Source: Panax quinquefolius (lineage: Eukaryota; Streptophyta; Magnoliopsida; Apiales; Araliaceae). From it: a stretch of DNA of 64,000 nucleotides. Position 1 is the stretch's first letter; every line of letters begins with the position of its first letter. This document shows positions 1 to 19,919 of this stretch, one piece after another. The stretch lies in the NCBI GenBank assembly GCA_020205615.1, contig CM035162.1:41778464-41842463 (forward strand). Direction: 5' to 3'. Below the pieces are notes generated by a model. The model saw only the letters and a list, made by a program, of their open reading frames with translations. It did no database searches and was not told the origin of the DNA. A program made the position numbers and the translations under genes.

Positions 1-639
1 TTATTACACAAGTGTAACTCCCTCTCCCTCAATATCTTGTAATACGTATACTTCCTCCTCCCTTGTCCCAATTCGTGAGTCACAGGATCCCACCAGTTGC
101 TGACCAATTAAATAAACACATTATAATATTATTTTAATCCTTTAAATGCCCATTTTGACCATTTTGCCCTCCGTAGCCAAACGTGTTCGATACTTATATC
201 GATTCCTACAAAAGTCAATGTTCCGGACGTCATGGAACTATCCGTTTCATCAAAATCATCACCGAATTTCGTGGTTGACTTTTTCTCTAAAAAAGTCAAC
301 CGGTTGACTTTGACCAAAAAGTCAACCGTGACACATTTTCGTGGTTACAGTCTAACCTGATTAATTTTGACGTTCCGGACTCGAATACGCAGTCCGCATC
401 TCTAAATTCCGCTCCGAACTCCAACTCATGATTTAATACCAACCCACGTAATAAAAATAATTAATTCCCCACTTAATCAATTTAAATAGTTAAATAAAAC
501 TAAACCAACCATTTAAATACATCTCATCACATATCTTAACATAACACATATACATCTAATAAATGAAATCACACAAGAGTTTCACATAAGTTCGTTTATT
601 GATAATTATTAAATTACATAGAAAATCTCGGATATTACA
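1..639 (-). mobile_element. Gypsy-type LTR, partial (outer end at 639)
   Basis: Read on the minus strand, the stretch begins at 639 with TGTAATATCCGAGATTTT, a typical start of plant Gypsy LTRs. The rest runs off the left window edge, so length and target-site duplication cannot be seen. No purine tract lies next to base 639, so this is an outer LTR edge (5' LTR or solo LTR) rather than the internal edge of a 3' LTR. It contains a cluster of TTGAC motifs near 270-330. No coding sequence is recognisable. Confidence 0.5.
292..311. promoter_or_regulatory. 20-bp perfect palindrome made of two W-box-like cores
   Basis: AAAGTCAACCGGTTGACTTT is its own reverse complement. Each arm contains TTGACT, matching the TTGACY core bound by WRKY factors. 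More TTGAC/GTCAA copies lie at about 274-280, 306-313 and 320-326. The cluster sits in the LTR, where a promoter is expected. A regulatory role is inferred from the motif only. Confidence 0.4.
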
Positions 640-2169
640 AGGAGCAATTCTAAATATGAAAATACAACTCCACTTAATTATGTATGTATCGATCAATATA
701 TACAAAATATATATATATGTGTGTGTGTGTGTGTGTACAGAGAGAGGTCTAACCTTAAAGACACCACAGGAATAAATGTTCCTGTTAATGGAAGGGGAAT
801 AGGCGAGGAGATAAAAATTAAAGTTATCTTTTTTCTGGGCGAATGTGAGAGAGGGAGAAGTCAGAACAGAGTAAAGTCATGTACTGTTTTGATAAATGTG
901 GGTTGAAAATAGTTAACTACATTGGGCCTAGATTTCTATTTTAAAATCTGGATCCAAAACTGAACTGAACTACATTATGCAAAATAGATAATCAACCCAA
1001 TAAATATAAGTGGTTTTGGGTTGACCTATGGTTCTTGACTTACTTTGCTAGGTCCAACTGTGAGTAGGTTTTGAGTTCTCTCTTTAAATCCATTAATGAG
1101 TAAATCTTGTATGGAGAACAAACTTCTCCCTCCTATGACAAGAGCATCATTTGACTTTTTTTACACATGTTAAGGATTGTTTCTTTGAAATAATTTTTAA
1201 AATTAAGATTCGGAAAAAGCTATCAAAAAGTAATCCCTAAGTGTCTTTTTAAAAACCATAATATGCGTATAAAAAGGTCAAATGAGAATCTCATTTTGGA
1301 TAGAGAGAATAATATTTTGCCTCTGATGTGCTATGTAGCATGTTAGCCAACATATAAAAGATCTCAGCAGTCAGCACTAGTCATTGCTTTTAACGTACTA
1401 TCCTGTTGAAAGCCAACTTTGTCGCGGTTTCTGGTGTCTTCTGCAAGAAAGTCTGTTTCTGTTACTTATTTTAGTTTTCAGGTGTTTATACGTGTTTCCA
1501 ACCCTTGTTTTCTGGGTCACCTATTTACATAGGATTAATGCTAGGGTTACATTAAAAATATTGGTTGCTCAACATCATGGTGGACCATATGTAATAAATG
1601 TATATATTAAGCAACCAATGTAACATGTCATGTGTATTTGGCACATAAAATTTGGACCTATTTACATAGTAAGTTAGTAATATCTCTTTCTTTTTCTTTG
1701 CAATATTATTTTTCCTTGGAAGTTCGAATATATGCTCATATGAACTATACATGAGGCATCGGGACCTTTATTGGTATCTGGAACCATGTGCTTTCATATT
1801 TGCTATATTGCCATAGAAATATGCATAAAAATCTCTGGGGAATTGTTGAAAAATCGTACTTTTACGTGTTGAATTCCAAATTTAGCCTATCAAAACAAAT
1901 TCATAAAAATTTGGGTTGTCCACTTTATTTGAATCCTGAATGTTACTTGGTCTTGTATACATATACAGTACAGCCTGGTCTCTCAGTTTTTGGTCTTCAT
2001 TTCAGTTTTCCTTGAATGGTAGCGTATGTAAAGCGGGAATTCTCAATGCTCACTAGTCATGTGATGAAACACGTTTAATCTATTTGTCGATGTTTGATTT
2101 GATGACTTGGTCCTCTTCTTCTTCTTCTTCTTCATGTTTGACTTTTTTGTCTCTTTTCTGAATATGTAG
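640..2169. other. No exon recognised; probably intron or flank of the VAP27-like gene
   Basis: I looked for the MSP domain expected upstream of the VAP27 tail exons and did not find it. The stretch is AT-rich, with an AT/GT microsatellite at 706-736 and a TCT run near 2112-2132. The MSP exons probably lie left of the window, which would put the LTR at 1-639 inside or beside this gene. Confidence 0.4.
706..736. repeat. (AT)n(GT)n microsatellite
   Basis: An alternating AT run passes directly into an uninterrupted GT run. Confidence 0.9.
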
Positions 2170-3871
2170 AATCAGGTTTTGGAGCGACTAAGAGATGAAA
2201 GAGATGCAGCTGTCCAACAAACACAGCAACTGCAACGGGAGTTGGTTAGTGTGTTCTACCTTTCTTGCCCAATATAGTTGGTTTCTAATGTAATTAATTT
2301 CTATACACGCACACACATTTTTATTATTAAATTAATTACATTACTGACCAACCTATATATATATATACACACACACACACACGAATGCAAATGAATATTT
2401 AGTTTTTGGCTGTTTAGAAGACTGTCATATGTCAAGGTTTACCAGAGAATCTTGTTACGTCTCAATCTGTAAAGTTGATTTTAAAAAATTCAAATTTTCA
2501 TTTATGTAGCCACATATTTATATTTCTCTAATTGGAAAAAAAAATACATGACATTTCAAAAGGGAGACAAGCCGATGTTATGTGGAATATCATATGTAGG
2601 CATAAAGAGTGACAATTTCTACCAAGGGACTTTTAACATATTTTTTATGCCAAAAAGTAAGGATCAACTTATGTGGATTAAAGTTTGCTGAAATCTGATG
2701 TTTGCCTGTTTGGTATGGTCTAATAGTCATCTTAGATCTATCTTGCTTGAATCATTAACCATGCTCATTCATGTATTAATGTATATCGATCCTTCTCTCT
2801 TTTTATTTTATTTTAAATATTTTATCTTATCATGTAAATTGACAATCTACCCCTGAACTTGCACCTTCTTCGTAAGCCTATTCTTTATAAGTACTCTAGT
2901 CACTCCATAAATTAGACCTAAAATCATCGAATTAGCCACATGTTAACATGAATTTTTCTAAGAACCCATATTCCACACTTGCACCACCATACTTTCTCAA
3001 GACCCTCACGTTACTGTTCTTCCCTAGAGTGGGACCTCCATCACTTAATAAGGGAGATGGGGAGCCCCCATGTAACCGTGCACAAATGGAAGGTTTAATA
3101 TATTCCTTCTGCTCCAAATTAAGAGAGATGTTTCTACCTTTTATAGTCAATTTGCTAAATTCTGACCTTCAAAATTGATAGGAATTTGTTCAAGTTTTGA
3201 AACAACACGCTAATTAGTAGTACTTTTTAATTAGTTTACAATACTTACAGTTGTTTATAATAAAATCAAACAAATTCGTATTGATTTTTAATTAATTTTA
3301 AGATTTCACAAATTGACTCCAAAAACATCTATGTATCTCTAATTTGGAACGGAGGAAGTGTATATTGGAAATCCAATCTTAACACAAAGGTTTATCCATA
3401 AAATCTTGACCCATATTTTTTCAATGTGGGACTCCAACTTACATGTATCATCAACAATATTCTCTTTCAGTATGAACTCTCAAGGTCAGGTTGGCATACG
3501 TCCGTCCACGTGGTTTCCTAGCATCACCTGGCATGAGATTGATGTGTCAAAATAAAATACATAGAAATGACTGGTCATGAGATTGATGAAAGTTCGATTG
3601 AAGTCATTATCATTCAACTCACCATAAAAATTAATGTGTTATTACAGTTTACACTCTTTTATTTTAAACGCAACTAAGTAAGGGATGACCTCCATTTTCA
3701 TATTTTTTGTTTTCCCCATTCTTGCAGGAAATGTTGAAGAGAAGAAGGAATCGGAAAAGTGACCCAGGCTTTTCTTTCCGATTTGCACTTTTCGTGGCAC
3801 TCATTGGAATTATGGTTGGCTTTCTATTGAACCTGTCATTGTCTTCACCTTCTACACCTCCTACAGAATAA
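2170..3871 (+). CDS. VAP27-like vesicle-associated protein, last two exons (5' part missing)
   Basis: Two exons, 2170-2244 and 3728-3871, join in phase 0 with an AG acceptor and GT donor. Together they encode a C-terminal tail: a heptad-like coiled coil (NQVLERLRDERDAAVQQ...), a basic stretch (LKRRRNRK), then one hydrophobic helix (RFALFVALIGIMVGFLLNL) and a short Ser/Pro end before TAA at 3869-3871. This is the layout of plant VAP27/PVA proteins: N-terminal MSP domain, coiled coil, C-terminal tail anchor in the ER membrane. Family members bind FFAT-motif partners and tether the ER to plasma membrane and cytoskeleton. The MSP exons are not in the window, so the gene is partial here and the family call rests on the tail alone. 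The 1483-bp intron holds a Stowaway MITE. Other tail-anchored coiled-coil proteins remain possible. Confidence 0.7.
2353..2382. repeat. (AT)n(AC)n microsatellite in the VAP27 intron
   Basis: A run of about seven AT units is followed by a run of AC units. Confidence 0.9.
3103..3360. mobile_element. Stowaway-like MITE (Tc1/mariner) in the last VAP27 intron
   Basis: Left end TTCCTTCTGCTCCAAATTA and the right end, read in reverse (CACTTCCTCCGTTCCAAATT), form imperfect terminal inverted repeats with the CTCCGTYCC-type core of plant Stowaway elements. TA dinucleotides flank both ends (3101-3102 and 3361-3362). The 258-bp length is usual for the family. It has no coding capacity. Confidence 0.75.
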
Positions 3872-4121
3872 CTTCACCCTTTCGACAATGTGAGGGGACA
3901 TTTTCTATTTTTTCCTTCATTGTATAATTATTATCTTTGCTCTAGGTGAACAGGTTGCCTGCTTTGTTTTCTTGTCTTTGTAAATTGATTGTTCCATATA
4001 TGTTTCTAATTTGATCGGTTCGGATAATTTGGCACTTCTTCCTTCCAAGAAGGGCATAAGGTATTGGAAATTGAGTCTTAGTCAATGAGAATGAGAGTTA
4101 AAAAAAAGGAAAAGTCAGTTA

Positions 4122-4160
4122 TTTGGTGTTACATATTGTTTTGGTGTTACATATTGTTAC
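4122..4160. repeat. Short tandem duplication
   Basis: TTGGTGTTACATATTGTT occurs twice back to back. Confidence 0.85.
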
Positions 4161-4351
4161 TATGAGAAATATTGTTAGAATCCTCTTTCCTATAACAAGT
4201 TTGTAAATGCAAGGTGTCTAGTTTATTGATTGAGGCTCCATCATCTATAGACTTAGAAATACTCTCTTAAAAAATTAGTCCTACAAGGCTTCAGGGCTTC
4301 TTTTTTCTTTTCCCTACCATATTAATATTTGTCCAAGACACTTGGATATTA

Positions 4352-4426
4352 ATAGTTTTTCATATTAGATTTTAAGATTAAGATGCACATATAGTTTTTC
4401 ATATTAGATTTTAAGATTAAGATGCA
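4352..4426. repeat. Direct duplication, 36-bp unit with 39-bp period
   Basis: A 36-base unit starting ATAGTTTTTCATATTAGA is present at 4352-4387 and again at 4391-4426, apparently identical. Confidence 0.9.
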
Positions 4427-4466
4427 TGTGCAGAAAAAACATAATTTAAGAGTTAAATGAAATTCA

Positions 4467-4620
4467 AAGGTAACGTATTAGCTTGATAGTTAAGGCTAAG
4501 GTCATTTAACTATTATTTCTCAGTTTCAATTCTCGAATTTGTTTGAGTTGCTTTTTCATTTATGTGAAGTTTTATTTCTTCTTTTTATGTGAGACTAATT
4601 GATTATTAAAATATATCATT
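4467..4620 (+). mobile_element. Possible tRNA-derived SINE, degraded
   Basis: TAGCTTGATAGTTAAGGC (4479-4496) resembles a pol III box A, and AGTTTCAATTCTCG (4522-4535) resembles box B at suitable spacing. I could not define a target-site duplication or a clean tail, so the limits are approximate. Confidence 0.35.
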
Positions 4621-5500
4621 GTAAATAAAAATTCCTTTTTACATTTATGAAGTAATTTTGCTAGTAATGATCAAAATATGTTAATATATAATTAATTATA
4701 TTAAGATTAATTTAAAAAAATTAAAATCATTAAATATATTTTTACCGTTAAAAGTTTGGAAGAATTTTTAACCATTTAAGTTTTGATTAAAATTCACATA
4801 TTCATCAAATGATGAAAGAGTGTCGGATTGGTTTTATTTTGAAATAATTATATTATTCAATATTACAAATTAATTGATTTGATTTCTATTATACTATTTA
4901 AAATAATAAAAATATGGTGTATTGGGTGAAAATTGAAAAAAAAAAGAAGATGTAATGGAGTCCTATTATTCGGATTTGAACCAAAAGAGAAATACAGATT
5001 CAATGACAATATGGGAATAGGCAAGGAAAACACAAACAGAAGAATATAAGGGAATTTGCAAATATTCTTATTTTGTGTTTGGATTGGAAAATATAAAAAG
5101 AAGGAGAATATAAGAGGAAAGGTGGAAAAGATGCTATTACTTTTATGTTGCGTTTGCATTTAAAAAATAATAATAAAAGGTTCAAAAAGATACTATTACT
5201 CTTGTATTATACTTGAATTACAAGAATAAACGAAACACGAATAAAATAAAAGTAAAGATTTTTTTTAATTAAAAAAACTTTATTCCTGAAAAGGAAAAAG
5301 GAAAAAAAAAACACATTCAGCAATCCAGTTTCGGCCAATATGTTTAATTAGCACAAAAAAAAATGTTTGGGAGAAAAAAAATCAGCCAATAACATCAGAT
5401 AAACCATATATTACGTTTTTTTATAAATTTTAGTACACATTTATTAATAAAGATACAATATATCATTTGTTACTAAGAATTGAGTAAAGATAAAAAAATA

Positions 5501-6396
5501 GGCTTAAATATTGATTAATACCCTGAACTTTTTTTAAAAAAAAAAATCACTTTGGAGATTGTCTTCTCAATTTTTTTCAATTGGGAGATTAAACTTTTTT
5601 AAAAAAAATCACTTTGGGGATTGTATTCTCAATTTTTTAAATTAGAGGATTAAACTTTTAATTTTTTATGATTACGTCTAATTGATAGTGTCATATCGAA
5701 AAATTGATGACATGACAGTGACACATGACTAAAAAAATACTTATGTGTAATATTGAGTCTTATTTTAACATTTATTCAATTAATTTGTTGTACCAAAAAG
5801 GTAAATATAAGACCATTATTAATTTTTAAAGTAAATTTAATGACAGTTTATCCTTTTCGGTATAAAAAATTAATTATATTAATTATTGATGATTATGAAA
5901 TAAACTTAAAGTTCAAGGTATTAATCTATATTTAGGCAAAAGGTTAAAATTGTCATTATATTAATTATTCTGTAATAACAATATTTTAATTACTAGTACA
6001 TTTATACATTTTAAAATATTATTTCTTATATTGATTATTGATGATTTTTTAAAGTTGAGTTTTGTAATGTATTAAATCTACTTTTAAAAATGAATAATAG
6101 TCTTATATTTATCTTTTGGTATAAAAAATTAATAGAATAAATATTAAAATGAGATTCAATATTACACATAAGCATTTAGCCACATGTTACTGTTATGTCA
6201 TCAATTTAATTTTGACGTGGTATTATCAATCAGACGTAATCAGAAAAAATTAAAAGTTTAATCTCCTAATTGAAAAAATTGAGAAGACAATTCCCAAAAT
6301 GAAAAAAAATTAAGAGTTTAATTCCCTAATTAGAAAAATTGAGAAAACAATCTCCGCAGTGAAAAAAAAATCAAGGTATTAATCCATATTTTAGCC
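5501..6396. mobile_element. 896-bp long-inverted-repeat (foldback, MULE-type) element
   Basis: Left end GGCTTAAATATTGATTAATA pairs with the right end read in reverse (GGCTAAAATATGGATTAATA). Complementarity continues inward for roughly 300 bp per arm, including doubled TTCTCAATTTTTT... blocks. The flanks are near-identical A/T strings (ATAAAAAAATA left, ATAAAAAATA right), consistent with a 9-11 bp target duplication as made by Mutator-like elements. A third copy of the terminal motif, facing outward, lies near 5911-5935, suggesting an internal duplication or nested copy. It encodes nothing recognisable. Confidence 0.65.
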
Positions 6397-6694
6397 ATAA
6401 AAAATAAAAACTTTCGAGCTACCAAGTCACCAAATTTAAACTGTTGAGTTGACTTGTTATTAATAAAAATATAGTCCAAAAATATTATATATAAAATTTA
6501 CTTAATAAGTCGTTTTTAAGCTTATTAGTTCTTTGTACGAGTTATTAGGCTTGTTTCAATCATTTTGTAACTTTGAGAGTGCAATTTAAATTTAATCATC
6601 GAAAACTAGACAATCTGCTAATATTAACATTCTAAGGGGACCTTCTTGGAATTATCTCAAAAGCTTTACACGATTAAACCATTTCAAGCAAATG

Positions 6695-6702
6695 GGCGGG
6701 AA
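6695..6702 (-). promoter_or_regulatory. E2F-like site upstream of CDC7
   Basis: GGCGGGAA, read on the minus strand as TTCCCGCC, fits the E2F consensus TTTSSCGC closely. It lies 208 bp upstream of the CDC7 start codon. E2F/DP factors drive S-phase genes in plants, so the site suits this gene. Occupancy is inferred. A weaker CGCGC core lies at about 6743-6749. Confidence 0.5.
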
Positions 6703-6707
6703 CTCCT

Positions 6708-6713
6708 CACGTG
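6708..6713. promoter_or_regulatory. G-box CACGTG
   Basis: A perfect CACGTG core of the kind bound by bZIP and bHLH factors, six bases downstream of the E2F-like site. Confidence 0.45.
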
Positions 6714-6722
6714 CCAATTCTC

Positions 6723-6730
6723 AAACCCTA
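6723..6730 (+). promoter_or_regulatory. Telo-box AAACCCTA
   Basis: An exact telo-box, an element commonly seen close to transcription starts of plant genes expressed in dividing cells. It lies about 180 bp before the CDC7 ATG, next to the E2F-like site and G-box. Confidence 0.45.
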
Positions 6731-6801
6731 TTCGACTCACCTTCGCGCTCCTCTCCACCTTTCGGTCTCCACACATTAATCACCAAATCAATATCTTGAC
6801 C

Positions 6802-6807
6802 ATGTGA
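6802..6807 (+). other. Start-stop minimal uORF (ATGTGA) in the likely CDC7 5' UTR
   Basis: ATG is followed at once by TGA, about 100 bases before the CDC7 start. It acts only if transcription begins upstream of 6802, which I cannot determine. Confidence 0.25.
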
Positions 6808-6909
6808 AAAATCCTTCACCAAATTTCTCTTTAATTTATTCTTCTCTCTTTAATTTTACCAAATTCCTAAACAGAAATCTCCATTTTCTGACTGTAGATC
6901 TGAATTTTA

Positions 6910-16223
<9,314 letters not shown>

Positions 16224-17288
16224 TTTAACTGTGTAACATAGTTATCAGCTAGTCTCATTCACATTCTTATTTCAAGTTGTGCCTTTCCCCTGGCACCTGC
16301 ATATAATAATCTTTCTTACATATTTGAAATAGTTTGGTCATGACTCATGAGGTACACCAACTTTTTTAGCTTTTGGGGGCATTTGGAGGCTTATATTTAA
16401 CTGTTTATTTAGTTCAAATACTCTCTAATCGCATAAGGCCGACACTCAAATGTCATAAGATAAAACATTAAGGCTGTAAAATGAGCAAACAGTTTGGATT
16501 CGATTTGGACTTGTTCGACTAAAAGTTCGATTTGAGCTCGACTCGAAATATAAATAATTCAAATATTAGTAAATTTTAAAGTTTGATAAATTATTCGAAT
16601 CTCTTTAAATTATATTTTATTTTATTGATATTTAAATTATATTAGTTCGAAAAGTTCAAATTATTCGGGCTCGATTTGAAATTGTATTCGACTTGGTAGC
16701 TAAATGAGTCTTAATCAGACTTTACTTTATATTCAATAAATTTGTGAATTAAATCTAAATAATTCAATACTCAGTTCGACTCAGTTCATTTACATCCTCA
16801 ATTCTGATAACATCTCTTTTAATAAAGAGGGAGGAATAAAAGGCAGTTATTTTGGTGTTAATAATTTTAAGAATCTTTTTTTTTTTTGTTTTCCTTTTTA
16901 ACTTTTTCTATTCTTATTAATTTTGTCAAAATAGTTATTTATTTTTTTATTTCTATTCTCTCTCTCTCACACTTTCTTATTTCTTTTATGTTAAATTACG
17001 CACATAATGTGTACGTGTGTGTAAGTAGGCAAGTAGTACGAGCTAAGGCGAAAATATTATACACCTCCGTTCTTAAAAGATTGTTCTTTAAGGTTTTGCA
17101 CATGAATTAAAAAAGTTATTTAATACTATTAATAACAATTAAAATTTGTTTGAAATTCTATCCATATCCTTTTATGGGAAGTTGAAAACTATTAATACAA
17201 TTGCAAATGAGAGAAGGTAGGAGTGATATAGGAAAGTAAATAATTTATTCTCCTAGAAAGTTATAAAATTTTTTGTTCTAAAATCATA
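16224..17288. other. CDC7 3' UTR and intergenic DNA
   Basis: The 3' UTR has AATAAT-like signals near 16303. A degraded inverted-repeat element (16471-16799), a poly-T tract near 16875 and AT-rich DNA follow. A sequence resembling a Stowaway end (ACACCTCCGTTC) occurs near 17061 with no matching partner. No gene is seen. Confidence 0.5.
16471..16799. mobile_element. Degraded inverted-repeat transposon-like element
   Basis: Left end AGGCTGTAAAATGAGC resembles the right end read in reverse (AGGATGTAAATGAACT), and both sides carry TTCGACT/CTCGACT repeats. No target-site duplication is visible, so the superfamily cannot be given and the ends are approximate. Confidence 0.4.
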
Positions 17289-17539
17289 TTCCCTCCGTCC
17301 CATGATAAAAGTCCATTACTATTTTGGTTAGTCTCATATTAAATGTCAATTTTCCTTTAATAACCAAATTTTTACATATATTTTTCTATTATACCCGTAA
17401 CATTAAATATCTCATTATTTTCTTATTCTAATTCTCTCTCCATATTTAATGACATTATTATGGGTAATTTTGTCATTTTACTTATCTTCTTAATATACGT
17501 GAAAAGTCCACTAAAATTTTTATTCTGGAACGGATGGAG
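17289..17539. mobile_element. Stowaway-like MITE downstream of CDC7
   Basis: Inverted ends TTCCCTCCGTCCCATGATAA on the left and CTCCATCCGTTCCAGAATAA on the right (read in reverse) are flanked by TA at 17287-17288 and 17540-17541. The 251-bp AT-rich body is non-coding. Ends of this kind define plant Stowaway MITEs (Tc1/mariner). Confidence 0.8.
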
Positions 17540-17541
17540 TA

Positions 17542-18301
17542 ATATTTTAGGAACTCTTGGAAAGTGTCATTCTAAAAGTATTAATTTTCTTGATTTAAAT
17601 TTCTTGGGGACAATGTGTATGTTTGATTGTGGATTCGAACATCTTGTTTATTTTATTTATATTAGCGTCCTGTGTCACATATATTGTGTGTGTAAATTAT
17701 TTAAAGTAAAATAAAAAATTTATAAAATTTAAAAAATTAAATAGAAAAATAAAAAAAATTAATATAAAAAAGATAAAATAATAATATAAAGGTGTAGGGG
17801 CAATATAAGGGGAAAAAAAAAAGAAAAAACCCCAAATTTGACACAGATTGACGAAATAGGTCAGCGTAGAGATATTTTTTAAAACATAACTTATTTAATT
17901 TATAATCACAACAAATTTATGCTCCAAAATTAATGCATTTAAAATTCAATGCACCAACATTAATGCATTTCAAAATATTTTAAACGTTACTCTCTCAATT
18001 TTTTTTTATTAGTCTTTTAGAGAGTGAAATTTGTTTCATTTTATTTATGGTTTGTAGATTTCAAAAAATATTAATGACTTAATTTATCATATTATCCCTA
18101 CATTAAATATTAAATTATTTATATTTTATCTTTTTTAATAAATTTTAAAAAATAATATTGAGATTGTATATTTATTTTAATCAATCAAATAAAATATTAA
18201 TTATATTTTTTAATTTTTATAATTTCTCCTAAATAGTTAAAACGTTAACAAAAAAACTAAGTACAGAATATAAACTAATGTTCAACAAAACACACAATCA
18301 A
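17542..18301. other. AT-rich intergenic DNA, nothing coding seen
   Basis: There are A/T runs and a near-duplicate TTAATGCATTT...CAATGCA block at about 17925-17975. No recognisable gene is present. This is the spacer between the gene region and the retrotransposon cluster. Confidence 0.5.
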
Positions 18302-19101
18302 TGTGACGGCCCAAAATAGGTATACAGTATACACTCTCATTTTGAGTCGTCAAATACATGATACATAATTTAAATACAAACTTAATTTATACAACTGTCG
18401 TGCAAAATACGACAACACAATAACTGAGATTCAATACAAATATTGTCTCGTAGACAATATCCAAACTCAAATAAAGTCATCATTATAATTATTTTCACAC
18501 TATTTTATAGAATAATGAGGACTATTATAGCAACCATCTTGGACTGTCACTCTATTTCCTGACTAGTCTCAACTATATTCTCATTTACTGAAGAGAACAA
18601 TGAAAGAAAAGGATGAGCTCAACTAACCCAGTAAAGAATACTATAACTAAGATAATGTAGAATAAATTATCCTTAGTATTCAATAGTATAAAAACTGATA
18701 GAATACAATAGATAACAAATTTAGATCAATATCTGCAGCGGAATAAATAATCCATTAGAAGAGTCAAGTAGAGCATGATGTCTACTACCTTCTATGATTT
18801 AAAAGTTCAGCATCAATATTTTATCTCTGCAACACAATTCAATAAATAATCCACATCACTGAATTATCCATGCATTACGTGCCAATGATATTCGTTAGTA
18901 TCACATCCACGAATTATCCATGCACTACGGGCCAAAGATATTCGTTATTATCACCAGTGGTCATGATCATGCCAAACAACTGTCCATCTATGCACTACGG
19001 GCCAAAGAGGACTTTTACCACATCATTTGTAACATTACAAGTCATGATTATACCGATACATAATTCCTGGTCATAATCATACCAATCAACAGTCCATCTA
19101 T
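18302..19101 (-). mobile_element. Gypsy LTR, left part, interrupted at TCTAT
   Basis: Begins TGTGACGGCCCAAAATAGG, a variant of the LTR terminus seen six more times in the window (TGTGRCRCCCCAAAATAGG). Related blocks such as GCACTACGGGCCAAAG follow. The sequence stops at AGTCCATCTAT, where a younger Gypsy element begins, and resumes at 63750. Orientation follows the other LTRs, whose 3' end is this CCCC terminus read on the minus strand. Confidence 0.7.
19097..19101. repeat. Left target-site duplication TCTAT
   Basis: These five bases adjoin the LTR terminus at 19102 and recur at 63750-63754 next to the opposite LTR terminus. Confidence 0.7.
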
Positions 19102-19919
19102 TGTGACGCCCCCAAAATAGGTATACATCACCTATTCTGAGTCACCAAATACATGGTACAGAATACAAATACAATCTTTAATATACAACAAGAGAACTGT
19201 GAGTTTTAATACAAATCGCCTTCTAGACAATATCCACTCTCGTAATAAGTCCTCATTACATTTATTGTCACACTATTTAATGTAATAAAGTGAGGACTAC
19301 TAATACTATCATCCGGTCCATCACTCCGCTTCCCGACTCGTCCCAAATTTATATTCTCATTTCAAGAGAAACGGTGAAAGAAAGGGTGAGCTCAACTAGC
19401 CCAAGAAGAAATATTATGACTAAGATAATACTGAATAAATTATCATTAGCCTTCAATGTTGTTAAACCGATAAAATATAACAAACATCAAGTTTAATCTG
19501 CAATGAACAAACAATCCATTAAGATTCAAGTAGAGAATAAAATCTACTATCTTCTATGATTTAAAAGGTTTTTCATGACTTTTATCATTTGAGACTCGAC
19601 AATAAAATAATACACATCATCCTCAGACTACAAATTATCCATGCACCATGAGCCCAAGGATATTCGTGTATTCATCAATGGTCATGATCATGCCAACAAT
19701 CTGTCCATCAATGCACTACGGGCCAATGAGGACTTTTACCACATCATTTGTAACATTACGGTCATGATTACATCGAATAATCCACGGTCATAATCATACC
19801 AAGTCCATCTATGCACTATGTGCCATGATGACTTTCAACAAAATATAAACATGAGGATGATGACAATGATATAAGAATTCAATAAAACAAGTTCAAGAAT
19901 TAATTTATCTAGAACTAAT
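19102..19919 (-). mobile_element. 3' LTR of the outer Gypsy element, partial
   Basis: Closely similar along its length to the first 830 bases of the LTR at 61441-63749, including GTATACATCACCTAT, the CCGACTCGTCCCA block and GTGAGCTCAACTAGCCCA. It breaks off at TCTAGAACTAA, where a Copia LTR begins. The remaining 1.5 kb of this LTR is not found on the other side of the Copia element and seems to be lost. Confidence 0.7.

Larger units (their letters stand above)
3872..5500. other. VAP27 3' UTR and AT-rich intergenic DNA
   Basis: The first few hundred bases are presumably 3' UTR. Beyond that I see two short tandem duplications (4122-4160, 4352-4426), a SINE-like stretch (about 4467-4620) and AT-rich DNA with homopurine runs at 4940-5300. 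Short open frames here are AT-rich and resemble no protein I know. Confidence 0.5.

Noticed and set aside
3361..3640. Possible solo LTR (CAATGTGGGACTCCAAC block) in the VAP27 intron
   Set aside because: The phrase is familiar from plant introns and LTRs, but I found no matching ends or duplication.
4863..5185. Two overlapping minus-strand frames rich in Phe, Leu and Ile
   Set aside because: They are by-products of a purine-rich AAG/GAA stretch on the plus strand; they resemble membrane proteins only by composition.
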